Below the pieces are notes generated by a model that was not told the DNA's origin, did no database searches, and saw only the letters and a program-made list of their open reading frames with translations. A DNA stretch of 64,000 bases from Rhizobium hidalgonense (lineage in GTDB: Bacteria; Pseudomonadota; Alphaproteobacteria; Rhizobiales; Rhizobiaceae), in NCBI RefSeq assembly GCF_002914525.1, contig NZ_LODW01000022.1, positions 1-64,000 of the forward strand. Direction: 5' to 3'. Shown one piece after another: positions 55,829 to 64,000 of the stretch (position 1 is the first letter of the stretch; each line of letters begins with the position of its first letter). The translations under genes and the position numbers were made by a program.

Positions 55829-57073
55829 TTAGGCCACGGCGGAGATTTTCGCCTGATCACCCTGCAGGCGGTTGACCATAAAGTTCGAATACCATTCGAG
55901 GAACTGCATGACGCCGCCCTCGTGCAGGGAAGAATAAGGGCCGGGTTCATAGGCCGGCGAGTGGATGCCGAAGGCATTCTCCTCGACGATGCGGCGATCC
56001 TGGTCGTTGGTCTCGGTCCAGACGTGGGTCAGTTCCTCGAGATTGTAATCCACGCCTTCGACGGCGTCCTTGTGGACGAGCCACTTGGTCGTCACGGCCG
56101 TCTCGTTGGCGCTGAGCGGCAGCACGCGGAAGGAGATGGCATGGTCACCGAGCAGGTGGTTCCAGGTCGTCGGGTAGTGGAAGAGCAGCATGGTGCCGAT
56201 ATGGCTGATCGAGATATCGTCGGCTAGCGGACGCGTGACAGCGCGCTTGCCCGACATAGTGTAGCTCTCGGCATCTTCGATCAGCGGCATGCGGGCGGTG
56301 CGGAACTGTCCGTCCGGCGAAATCTGGAACTTGCTCGGCAGGCCGGCGGCCTCGCAGCGCGCCCAATGGCCGGCGATCTCCGGATCGTCAGCGCCGCCAT
56401 CCGTGCCGGTGACACTCGGGGCTTCGGGATAGGTGCGGCAGAGTTCAGGGTGATTGGCGGCGCAGTGGTAGCACTCGCGGTTGTTTTCCCAGACGAGCTT
56501 CCAGTTGCCCTTCTCGATGATCGTGCTCTGGAAGGCGACTTTGCTCTCGCTGATCCGGTGCGGGGCGACATAGGGCTCGATCTTGTCGCGCACTGGCTGG
56601 AAATTGGGAGCGGTGTCGGCAAGGCAGATGAAGACATAACCTGCGACGACTTCGCAATGGACAGGCTTCAGGTTGAAGCCGGTCTTGTCGAAATCATCCC
56701 CCATGTGGCGGGCGAAGGCGAGCTTGCCTTCAAGATCATAAGTCCACTGGTGATAGGGGCAGACGAGGCGCACGGAGGAGCCGTGCTCCTTGGTGCAGAC
56801 GCGCGAGCCGCGATGACGACAGCTGTTGTGGAAGGCGCGGATGACATTGTCTTTGCCGCGGACGACGACGACGGGATAGCTGCCGATCTGGACGGTAAAA
56901 TAGGCGCCCGCCTTCGGCAGTTCGCAATCATGGCCGATGAACAGCCAGTCGCGATAATAGATCATCTCCATGTCGAGCTGGAAATAATCCTCGTCGATAT
57001 AGAACGGCCGCTCGAGGCTGAAGCCCTCCCGGCGGTTCTTGAGCTGACGCAAAACGTTGCTGCGAATATCCAT
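55829..57073 (-). CDS. Rieske aromatic-ring-hydroxylating dioxygenase alpha subunit (GbcA-like)
   Basis: A 414-residue Rieske non-heme iron oxygenase subunit. The Rieske ligands are CRHRGSRVC and CPYHQWTY (C-x-H...C-x2-H), and the mononuclear iron site is ENNRECYHCAANHPELC. The sequence resembles the glycine-betaine demethylase oxygenase GbcA, which suggests methylated-amine demethylation, but the reductase partner (GbcB) is not nearby. The ATG at 57073 lies 8 nt after GAGG; upstream ATGs (57079, 57163, 57172) are possible. A TGCGAC palindrome cluster lies upstream. Confidence 0.9.
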   Translation of the reverse strand: MDIRSNVLRQLKNRREGFSLERPFYIDEDYFQLDMEMIYYRDWLFIGHDCELPKAGAYFTVQIGSYPVVVVRGKDNVIRAFHNSCRHRGSRVCTKEHGSSVRLVCPYHQWTYDLEGKLAFARHMGDDFDKTGFNLKPVHCEVVAGYVFICLADTAPNFQPVRDKIEPYVAPHRISESKVAFQSTIIEKGNWKLVWENNRECYHCAANHPELCRTYPEAPSVTGTDGGADDPEIAGHWARCEAAGLPSKFQISPDGQFRTARMPLIEDAESYTMSGKRAVTRPLADDISISHIGTMLLFHYPTTWNHLLGDHAISFRVLPLSANETAVTTKWLVHKDAVEGVDYNLEELTHVWTETNDQDRRIVEENAFGIHSPAYEPGPYSSLHEGGVMQFLEWYSNFMVNRLQGDQAKISAVA

Positions 57074-57222
57074 CTTCATGTCCTCGTGCACCCGGTTGCC
57101 GCCCTTACCCCGAAGGCCGGCGGAAGCGCGCCTGCTTCCTTCTCCTTCAGGAGAATTGTTCATGGCGGCCATTTAATCACCTGAGCCCATTTAATCATCT
57201 GGGTAGGCTGTCGTTCGGTTGT

Positions 57223-57390
57223 AATGCGACATCGGCTTCGAAATTGACGACAGGATGCGCCCGGCCCGTCCGGAGCGATCCCATCACTCGACTGTGCAGG
57301 TCATTATCGTCAATTGCGACATGGCGTAAAGACCCGATCCGCAGAGAGTGATGCGGCCCGATAGCCCCGATCGTCGCATTTGCGACATCG
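57223..57390. promoter_or_regulatory. TGCGAC half-site cluster with perfect inverted repeat
   Basis: In the 424-bp gap between the divergent oxygenase and hypothetical genes, TGCGACAT occurs at 57225-57232, 57315-57322 and 57381-57388. The last forms a perfect palindrome GTCGCA-TT-TGCGAC (57373-57386), and the middle one a GTCAAT-TGCGAC variant. Both the spacing and the repetition look like operator sites of a dimeric regulator. The remainder of the gap shows nothing else I recognise. Confidence 0.6.
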
Positions 57391-57497
57391 CCCGATATCG
57401 GCCCTCCACTGAGGCGGCAACCCGCGCCATTTTAACACCGCCTTAAGCATACGGTCCTATCGTGCTGAGCATCCGAGACCGACGAAGCACGCGAATC

Positions 57498-58106
57498 ATG
57501 GCCAAACTCCGGTATTTCGACGCGAAAGAAACGAGCAGATCGCAGGAGCCGCAGCTCGTTGCCGCGCATTCCGAATTCCTGCGCACCGGCCGCATCCCCC
57601 GCGAGCGGCGGCACTGGCTGGCCGAGGAAAAGCGCTATTTCACCCATGACGAGGTCGCCGCCAAAACCGGCCGCAAGCTGCAGGTGGCCGGCGAGAAGAC
57701 GCATCAGCACATCAACGGCTTTCACCATTCGATCCAGTTTCCGAAGATGATCTTCCACCGGACGCTAGAGGACAGCCCGCATCTCGGCTATTGCCACGTC
57801 ACCGCCGCGCGGACGAAGTTCGCCCATTATGACGAGGTGAGCTGGGCCTTCTACATCGCCAATTTCTATTCCGACATCGGCGAGAACGACAATTTCTTCG
57901 AACGGATCGATGTCGGCTATTCCCGCATGTATTTCGCCGTCGCCATCAAACCGGGCGAAGACTCTCAGGAAAAGATGGCCATCGACCGGTCGGTGCGCGG
58001 CAATGGCCTGCTCTTCCGCACCCATGATCCGCAGGCGGCGATCCGCAACATCCTGCTGCTCGGCGCCCGCAACGAACAGCTGCGCGAAATCATCCGCCAG
58101 CTATAA
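57498..58106 (+). CDS. Conserved hypothetical protein (rhizobial)
   Basis: A 202-residue soluble protein with no motif I can name with certainty (possibly DUF6656). It has a Lys/Arg/Glu-rich N-terminus, two CH-rich turns (HLGYCHVTAARTKFAHYDEVSW), an acidic SDIGENDNFFERIDVGYSRMYFAVAIKPGED segment and a helical C-terminus. Start chosen at the ATG 57498; a GTG at 57462 is less likely. It stands alone upstream of the Sua5 gene, 62 bp apart. Confidence 0.78.
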   Translation: MAKLRYFDAKETSRSQEPQLVAAHSEFLRTGRIPRERRHWLAEEKRYFTHDEVAAKTGRKLQVAGEKTHQHINGFHHSIQFPKMIFHRTLEDSPHLGYCHVTAARTKFAHYDEVSWAFYIANFYSDIGENDNFFERIDVGYSRMYFAVAIKPGEDSQEKMAIDRSVRGNGLLFRTHDPQAAIRNILLLGARNEQLREIIRQL

Positions 58107-58168
58107 ACGCGATTGATCGCGGGCGGTGGAAAGCCTAATGACTGCCGGAAGGAAAAACCAGGCAGCAC

Positions 58169-59143
58169 ATGGCACGCATCATCGACATAGAGGCAGACAG
58201 GCAGGCAGCGCTTGAGGCCGCCTGTGCCGCGCTCGCCGGCGGCTTTGCCATCGCCATTCCGACCGAGACCGTCTACGGCCTTGCCGCCGACGCCACCAAT
58301 CCGGCGGCGATCACCCGCATCTACGAGACCAAGGGCCGGCCGCGTTTCAACCCGCTGATTTGCCACATGGCCGATCTTGCGATGGCCGAGGAGCATGCCG
58401 AATTCGACCCCGTGTCGCGGGCGCTCGCTGCTGCCTTCTGGCCCGGCCCGCTGACGCTGGTGCTGCCGCTGAAACCGCAAAGCCCGATTCATTCGCTGGC
58501 GACCGCCGGGCTCGACAGCGTCGGCGTGCGCGTGCCGAAAGGTTTTGCGGGCGCGCTGATCGGCGCCTTCGGGCGGCCGCTCGCCGCCCCCAGCGCCAAC
58601 ACGTCAGGCGCGATCAGCGCAACGAGTGCGACCCATGTCGATGCCGATCTCGGCGCGAAGGTCCCGTTGATCCTCGATGCAGGCCCAAGCACCGTCGGCG
58701 TCGAATCGACGATCGTCAAGGTGGAGGGCGACCGGGTAAGGCTGCTGCGGCCCGGCGGCCTGGCAGCGCGCGAGATCGAGCGTGTCGCCGGCCGGCCGTT
58801 GCTCCGGGCGAAGACGGCATCGGCGGCGATCGAAGCACCCGGCATGCTCGCCTCGCACTACGCGCCGGGTGCCGCCGTGCGCCTCAATGCGACGACCGTC
58901 GAACCTGGCGAAGCGCTGATCGCCTTTGGCAGTGCAGTGGTCTCCGGCAAAAACGGGGCCCGGATCGTTCTCGATCTCAGCCCAGGCGGCGACTTGGCCG
59001 AGGCGGCGGCCAATCTCTTCGACTATATGAAACGGGCTGATGCCAGCGGGGCTTCGAGCATCGCCTTTTCGGCCATTCCCGAGGAGGGGCTCGGCGAAGC
59101 GATCAATGACCGCCTGCAGCGGGCAGCGGCTCCGCGCGACTGA
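58169..59143 (+). CDS. L-threonylcarbamoyladenylate synthase (Sua5/TsaC)
   Basis: Makes threonylcarbamoyl-AMP from threonine, bicarbonate and ATP for the t6A37 modification of tRNAs. The 324-residue length indicates the long Sua5 form: an N-terminal YrdC domain (FAIAIPTETVYGLAADATNPAAITRIYETKGRPRFNPLI, SAPSANTSGAIS-like APSANTSGAISAT, IVKVEGDRVRLLRPGG) and a C-terminal Sua5 domain beginning around residue 230 (APGMLASHYAPG). The FAD oxidoreductase gene follows after 32 bp. Confidence 0.94.
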   Translation: MARIIDIEADRQAALEAACAALAGGFAIAIPTETVYGLAADATNPAAITRIYETKGRPRFNPLICHMADLAMAEEHAEFDPVSRALAAAFWPGPLTLVLPLKPQSPIHSLATAGLDSVGVRVPKGFAGALIGAFGRPLAAPSANTSGAISATSATHVDADLGAKVPLILDAGPSTVGVESTIVKVEGDRVRLLRPGGLAAREIERVAGRPLLRAKTASAAIEAPGMLASHYAPGAAVRLNATTVEPGEALIAFGSAVVSGKNGARIVLDLSPGGDLAEAAANLFDYMKRADASGASSIAFSAIPEEGLGEAINDRLQRAAAPRD

Positions 59144-59175
59144 CAGACCTGACCTAATCGACCGAGGACCGACCG

Positions 59176-60609
59176 ATGAGCACCGGCATTTCCACCGATC
59201 TTCTCGACCGCTTCGCCGCCATCGTTGGCGACAAGTATGCGCTTAGCAGCGAGGCCGATCTTGCGCCGCACCTGATCGAAAACCGCGGGCTCTATCACGG
59301 CTCCTCCCCTCTCCTTTTGAAACCCAGCTCGGTCGAGGAAGTCTCCGCTATTATGAAGCTTGCGACGGAGACCGGAACGGCGATCGTGCCGCAGACCGGC
59401 AATACCGGCCTCGTCGGCGGCCAGACGCCGCGTGCCGGCAGGTCGGATATCATCCTGTCGCTCGAGCGCATGAACAAGATCCGCGATGTCGATCCAGTGG
59501 CCAACGTGCTGGTGGCTGATGGCGGCGCCATTCTCGCCGACGTGCAGAAGGCGGCCGAAGCGCATGGGCGGCTGTTTCCGCTATCGCTGGGCTCCGAGGG
59601 CTCCTGCCGCATCGGCGGCAATCTCTCCACCAATGCCGGCGGCACGGCGGTGCTGGCCTACGGCAATATGCGCCAGCTCTGCCTCGGCCTCGAAGTGGTG
59701 CTGCCGACCGGCGAGATCTGGGACGGGTTGCGCCGCCTGAAGAAGGACAATACCGGCTACGACCTGCGCGACTTGTTTATCGGCGCCGAAGGCACGCTCG
59801 GCATCATCACCGGCGCGGTGCTGAAGCTGTTTCCGCAGCCCCTCGGCCATCAGGTGGCGTTCGCCGGCCTGAATTCGGTGGCGGATGCGCTTGGGCTCTT
59901 CAATCTTGCCTCCAGCCTCTGCGGCGCTTCACTCACCGGTTTCGAGCTGATGCCGCGTTTCGGCGTCGAGATCACCACCCGCCACATCGACGGCGTTCGC
60001 GATCCGCTGGAAGCGGCCTATCCCTGGTACGTGCTGATCGACATTTCAACGTCGGATTCGGCCGAGACGGCCGAGCGGATGATGAACGGCGTGCTCGAAC
60101 AGGGTTTTGAGGCCGGGCTGGTGCTGGATGCTGCGATCGCCTCGTCGGTGGCGCAGCAGAAGGCGATCTGGCACATGCGTGAGAGCATGTCAGATGCCCA
60201 GAAGCCCGAAGGCGGGTCGATCAAGCACGATGTTTCCGTGCCGGTGTCGAGGATCCCGCATTTCATGGCCGAGGCCGAAGAAGCTGTCATGGCGGCAATG
60301 CCGGGCGCCCGCATCTGCGCCTTCGGCCATATGGGCGACGGCAATATCCATTACAATATTTCCCAGCCGGTCGGTGCCGACAAGGCCGCCTTCATCGGCC
60401 GCTGGCGCGAAATGAACCACATCGTCCATGGCTTGGTGCTGGCGCATGGCGGCTCGATTTCCGCCGAACACGGCATCGGCCAGCTGAAGCGCGACGAACT
60501 GGCGGCGATCCGCCCGCCGATCGAAATCGAACTGATGCGCCGCATCAAGCGCGCCTTCGATCCGGCTGATATCATGAACCCGGGAAAGGTCGTCAGCCTC
60601 GAGGTATGA
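59176..60609 (+). CDS. FAD-binding oxidoreductase (D-2-hydroxyacid dehydrogenase type)
   Basis: A 477-residue flavoprotein of the VAO/GlcD superfamily. FAD-binding motif: VPQTGNTGLVGGQTPRAGRSDIILSLERMNKIRDVDP, followed by GSCRIGGNLSTNAGGTAVLAYG and GAEGTLGIITGAVLKLFPQP. The C-terminus has GHMGDGNIHYNISQP and SAEHGIGQLKRDEL. These are typical of D-2-hydroxyglutarate or D-lactate dehydrogenases; which substrate cannot be decided. It is probably co-transcribed with the Sua5 gene and convergent with the DUF1217 gene. Confidence 0.93.
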   Translation: MSTGISTDLLDRFAAIVGDKYALSSEADLAPHLIENRGLYHGSSPLLLKPSSVEEVSAIMKLATETGTAIVPQTGNTGLVGGQTPRAGRSDIILSLERMNKIRDVDPVANVLVADGGAILADVQKAAEAHGRLFPLSLGSEGSCRIGGNLSTNAGGTAVLAYGNMRQLCLGLEVVLPTGEIWDGLRRLKKDNTGYDLRDLFIGAEGTLGIITGAVLKLFPQPLGHQVAFAGLNSVADALGLFNLASSLCGASLTGFELMPRFGVEITTRHIDGVRDPLEAAYPWYVLIDISTSDSAETAERMMNGVLEQGFEAGLVLDAAIASSVAQQKAIWHMRESMSDAQKPEGGSIKHDVSVPVSRIPHFMAEAEEAVMAAMPGARICAFGHMGDGNIHYNISQPVGADKAAFIGRWREMNHIVHGLVLAHGGSISAEHGIGQLKRDELAAIRPPIEIELMRRIKRAFDPADIMNPGKVVSLEV

Positions 60610-60655
60610 GGGCAGCCGTCGGCGCCAGCCGCCGCGCTCCTGCCGGACCTTATGA

Positions 60656-63600
60656 CTACCGCGGGCCGCCGCCGGTGAGGATCTGCAGCGCCGGCGATTG
60701 CTGGGCGCTGTTCTGGACGTCGTACATGGCGGTGAAGCGGCGCAGCAGCTTGTCGACCTTTTTCGGGTCCTGGAGATCCTCGAGCTTGACGAAGCGGTTG
60801 ATCAGATCGGCCTGCTTGGCGACGTCCATGCCGGAAATCTGCGAAGGCAGGCTGTAGGCTGTGGTGATGACCTGATAGAGCGCCTTGTCGCCGAGGATCG
60901 AATAGATCGAGGTGATGCTCGGGGCCTTGCGGCTGAAATAAAGCGCCAGGCGCACACCGTCGTTGCTTTCGCCCTGCTGGGCTTCCAACGTCTGCTGGAC
61001 ATAAAGCTCCTGGGTGTTCTCCTCGGCGGCCTTGTTCTGGATGGCGCCCATCTTGGCGCGGGTCAGATTGCCGTCCTTGTCGAAGTTGAAGGCGGCGACG
61101 ATATCCTTGAAACGGGCATCGGCCTTGGCGTTCAGATAGCTCTTCTTATCGTCGGGATCGGAGGTGAAGATTTTCTTCAGCGTCGCCTTGTCGTAATCCT
61201 TCGGGTCGAGATTGTTGGCTTTCAGCACCAGATCTGTCAGGCGGCTGTCGTCGAGGAAATCATCGAGCGACTTTACCTTGGCCATGCCCTTGGCGAAGTA
61301 ATCCACTTCGGCCGTTGCATCCTTGGATGCCTTGTCCTTTACCGGGCCGGCCTTCAGCAGCATGGTCATATGCGCCTTGTAGTCGGTGGCATATTTGGCC
61401 ATGGTCGCGTCGGGCAGCGCCTGGAAGGGTGATGCCGCCTTGCCGTCGGGGCCGAAATTGAAGGCGCGGGCGAGATTGGTGATGCGCTCGTCCTTTAGCG
61501 AGGCGATATAGCCATTCGGATCATAGGCATCGCTCGTCAGGATCTTGCGCATCATCGAGCGCGGCACGTCCTGGTCGGTCAGGCCGAAGGCCTGCAGCGC
61601 CACATGAAAGGGATCCGGCAGATTGTCGTTGCTCTTCCGGAAATCGGCCGAAGCATTGTTGCGCAGGAAATCGTTGACCGATTTGATCTCGGCAGTATCG
61701 AGCAGGCTGTTGCTGTCGGCCATCATGCTCGAGTAGTTGGAGGCGACCTCATCGATCGCCTCCTCGCGCTCGTCGTCATAGCGCGCCATATAGTTGTCAT
61801 TGGTGGTCTGCGCCTGATCGGCCGTCTGGACCGAACTGACGACCGGCAGCGATCCATCGGCGGCGAAGTTGAAATCGGCGTTAAGATCGGCATGACCGGC
61901 AGCTGAGGCGGCCGTCGCATCGGTCAGGAAGCTCTTCAGGTCGGCGTCCGAGATATTCAGCGGCAGATTGTAGGTGCTCTTCAGGAAATTGGTGATGGCG
62001 GGATCCGCGATGAGATCGTCGACATTGGCGATCGTCGCCATCCGGGCGGAATAATCGTCGGTGCGCGCTCCGGCGGCAAATTTCGTGTTGCGGATCTGGG
62101 TGTCCGTCTGCGCCGACAGGCCGTCCTTGAGAGAGCCATCCGCCTTGAAGTTGAAGGCGGCGGCAACGTCGGCATAGGTGCCGGTGCCGCTCTGATCGGT
62201 GAGAATGCTGCGAAGAGCGACGTCGGTGACGGTAGACGGGATGCCGAAGGCGTTGCGCACGAAATTGTTCAGCTTCTGGTCCGCCAGCAACTGATCGACG
62301 TTCGAGATTCCCGCGATGGTCGACTGATAATAGACGGCCGCACTATCGGCCTTGCTGGCAGTGCTCGCGCTTTGCGAAGCAGTCTGCGAGGCGTAAAGGG
62401 TGGCGACCGAACCGTCCGTCTTGAAATTGAAGAGATCGTGGACGTCGCTATAGCCCTGAGCGCTGGCGGCCGCGGGATCGACGAGGAAAGTCCTCAGCGT
62501 CGCATCGGAGACGCTGTCGGCGATCTGCATGCTGGTCCTGAGATAGCTCACAGCAACCGGATCGGACATGATACCGTCGACATTGGTGACACCGCCGATC
62601 ATGGTATTGAAATGCGCCGCGTTCGCTGCCGACTTGTCGGTGGTCGATTTGCGCTGCGTGTCCGTCTGGATCACCGCACCGTTGATCGAGCCATCAGACT
62701 GGAAGTTGAAATCGGCATTGAGATCGGCGTGGCCCTGCGCGGCGGCATAGGCGGAGTCGGTCAGGATGTTCTTCAGATTGGCATTGCTGAAACCGGTGCC
62801 GAGACCATAGGCATCCTTGATGTAGCGCGCCATGTTTCCGTCGGCGAGCAAGTCGTCGACATTCGTGATGCCGCTCGATTGCGAGGTCACCTTATAGTAG
62901 TTGGCGGTGAGCGACGCCGCCGACGACAGCTTGTTCGCCTGGTCTAGCGTCTGGACGCGCACCGTGTTCGAAGTCGAACCGTCGGCTTTGAAGTTGAAGG
63001 CGTTGTAGACATTGGTAAAGCCCATCAGCTGGGCATAACCGGGATCGGTCAGGACCGTGCGCAGCGCCGCCGCGGTGAAATCGGCGCCCATGCTGTAAGC
63101 CGTCTTGATATAGGAGGTCAGACGTTTATCGGCGACCAGATCGTCGACATTGGTGATCGTGCCGATCTTGGCTGTATAATAGGCCTTGTTGTAGTCGGCC
63201 GCCGTTTTGTTGACGTAGACAACGTCGGAACCAACCGAATTGTCGATGATGACGGACTGGGAATTCAGCGTGTAGGTCTCGATGACAGAAGCCTTCTGCG
63301 CCGCGGTCTGGGCCGTGCCGGTGACCGTGCCGTCGGCGTTGAAGCCGAACTGGGCGGCCAGCGCCTTATACTTGTCGCCGCCCTGCGTATTGACGACGCT
63401 CGTGGGGTCGCTGAGATCGCTGGTCAGCACCTGGCGCAGAAAGTCCTTCGACGCATAGGTGGGATCGATATTGAAGGTCTTTAGCACATAGGTGCGAAGC
63501 CTGGTGTTGTTGACCAGATCGTCGACGGTCTTCACGCTGTCGATATTGTTGCTGTAATAAGTGCTCTCGGCGGTCGCTGCCTTGTCGGCGTCGACGAAGG

Positions 63601-63985
63601 ACTGCTTGTAGAGGCCGATCAGATCATCCTCCTGCGCATCCGTCTGCACGTCCTTCTCGGGCGCATTGAAATTGAAGGCGGCGGCGAATTCGCGGTAGCG
63701 CGTATCGGAGAGCTTGTTGGCGTAGCTGTTGGGGTCGGTGAGATCGCTTTCCAGCACCTTCTTCATGAAGGCCTTGGCATAGGTCATGTCTTCAAGACCA
63801 TAGGCTTTCATCGCATAGCTGTAGAGCTTGTAATCGCCGAGGAAGTCGTCGACGTCTTTGACCTTATTGATATGGTCGGCGTAGTACTGGGCATCCTTCT
63901 TGACCGTCGCCTGCGACGCGACCTTGTTCAGGCTCGACGTCATATCCTTCGACAGGATCGTGTAAGCGAGGGAAGCCGTAATCAT
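60656..63985 (-). CDS. Large tandem DUF1217 protein
   Basis: An 1109-residue protein starting at or near the window edge. It consists of about nine modules of roughly 90-130 residues, each with a helix-rich core, a NVDDLLAD-type element and a closing FNFxxDGS element (seen near 63.67, 63.34, 62.99, 62.70, 62.42, 62.14, 61.86, 61.45 and 61.08 kb), then a partial last module ending in LTGGGPR. Shorter DUF1217 proteins are encoded in flagellar clusters of rhizobia; this one has many more copies. The role is unknown; a structural part in motility or surface is inference. ATG at 63985 or TTG at 63988; the frame stays open to the window edge. Confidence 0.85.
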   Translation of the reverse strand: MITASLAYTILSKDMTSSLNKVASQATVKKDAQYYADHINKVKDVDDFLGDYKLYSYAMKAYGLEDMTYAKAFMKKVLESDLTDPNSYANKLSDTRYREFAAAFNFNAPEKDVQTDAQEDDLIGLYKQSFVDADKAATAESTYYSNNIDSVKTVDDLVNNTRLRTYVLKTFNIDPTYASKDFLRQVLTSDLSDPTSVVNTQGGDKYKALAAQFGFNADGTVTGTAQTAAQKASVIETYTLNSQSVIIDNSVGSDVVYVNKTAADYNKAYYTAKIGTITNVDDLVADKRLTSYIKTAYSMGADFTAAALRTVLTDPGYAQLMGFTNVYNAFNFKADGSTSNTVRVQTLDQANKLSSAASLTANYYKVTSQSSGITNVDDLLADGNMARYIKDAYGLGTGFSNANLKNILTDSAYAAAQGHADLNADFNFQSDGSINGAVIQTDTQRKSTTDKSAANAAHFNTMIGGVTNVDGIMSDPVAVSYLRTSMQIADSVSDATLRTFLVDPAAASAQGYSDVHDLFNFKTDGSVATLYASQTASQSASTASKADSAAVYYQSTIAGISNVDQLLADQKLNNFVRNAFGIPSTVTDVALRSILTDQSGTGTYADVAAAFNFKADGSLKDGLSAQTDTQIRNTKFAAGARTDDYSARMATIANVDDLIADPAITNFLKSTYNLPLNISDADLKSFLTDATAASAAGHADLNADFNFAADGSLPVVSSVQTADQAQTTNDNYMARYDDEREEAIDEVASNYSSMMADSNSLLDTAEIKSVNDFLRNNASADFRKSNDNLPDPFHVALQAFGLTDQDVPRSMMRKILTSDAYDPNGYIASLKDERITNLARAFNFGPDGKAASPFQALPDATMAKYATDYKAHMTMLLKAGPVKDKASKDATAEVDYFAKGMAKVKSLDDFLDDSRLTDLVLKANNLDPKDYDKATLKKIFTSDPDDKKSYLNAKADARFKDIVAAFNFDKDGNLTRAKMGAIQNKAAEENTQELYVQQTLEAQQGESNDGVRLALYFSRKAPSITSIYSILGDKALYQVITTAYSLPSQISGMDVAKQADLINRFVKLEDLQDPKKVDKLLRRFTAMYDVQNSAQQSPALQILTGGGPR

Positions 63986-64000
63986 CAAATGCGCCCTTTT

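Noticed and set aside
60656..63985. CRISPR-like or direct DNA repeat array
   Set aside because: The periodicity is at protein level with divergent codons; there are no identical short repeats with uniform spacers.

Overview
This window reads as chromosomal core sequence of a Rhizobium, most likely of the R. etli / R. leguminosarum group. The basis is high GC with rhizobial codon use, an alphaproteobacterial ctaCDBFGE cytochrome oxidase operon, a bioMNY biotin importer of the type known from R. etli, DUF982, BA14K and DUF1217 proteins, a chemoreceptor ending in a DWxxF-type tail, and several dispersed rhizobial intergenic palindromes. I saw no rRNA, tRNA, CRISPR array, insertion sequence or prophage. 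Species assignment is inference.

Layout. 1-3.9 kb (minus): rnhA, thrB, ispH, a SURF1 factor and a DUF983 membrane protein. 3.9-5.9 kb: a three-gene block (chloramphenicol-phosphotransferase-like kinase, GNAT, unusual PlsY) lying between DUF983 and ctaE. 6-11.4 kb (minus): ctaC-ctaD-ctaB-ctaF-ctaG-ctaE, ending in a strong terminator. 11.7-18.8 kb: IalB-like protein, tldD, a GNAT, a MazG-like protein, a D,D-carboxypeptidase with SPOR domain, a polysaccharide deacetylase, pdxH and a lipoprotein. 19.1-28.1 kb (plus, mostly): DnaJ-like chaperone, fabI, a histidine phosphatase, a DUF1344 protein, a GGDEF-EAL protein, aroC and ribBX. 28.2-31.6 kb: a YcaQ/AlkX-like glycosylase and bioMNY.

31.7-36.5 kb looks accessory. 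It holds a tiny Gly/Asp-rich protein, a second divergent methionyl-tRNA synthetase, a LysR regulator divergent from an orphan ectoine synthase, a 2H phosphoesterase-like protein and a hot-dog thioesterase. 36.7-49.6 kb: HDAC-like deacetylase, xseB, an SDR, a pirin, a phospholipase D-like protein, dxs, a chemoreceptor, a DUF4424 protein, tlyA and a TrmA-family methyltransferase. 49.6-60.6 kb: an MBL-fold hydrolase, enoyl-CoA hydratase and acyl-CoA dehydrogenase, a CorA-type transporter, DUF982 and BA14K proteins, a GbcA-like Rieske oxygenase, a conserved hypothetical, a Sua5/TsaC protein and an FAD oxidoreductase. 60.7-64 kb: one very large protein built from about nine tandem DUF1217-like modules.

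The most striking finding is the leader of the second methionyl-tRNA synthetase gene. It carries a 16-codon peptide with three consecutive Met codons, overlapping arms that allow 1:2, 2:3 and 3:4 pairings, and a perfect terminator hairpin with a T6 run before the synthetase start. A promoter-like pair would place the transcript start on the A of the leader ATG. Together this looks like a ribosome-mediated, methionine-responsive attenuator. Other points of interest are the interrupted cta/SURF1 neighbourhood, an orphan ectC, a His-rich tail on CtaD, a TGCGAC palindrome cluster upstream of the Rieske oxygenase, and six copies of one dispersed intergenic repeat. Start codons were chosen by Shine-Dalgarno (SD) spacing and family fit, so several CDS are shorter than their maximal open frame.
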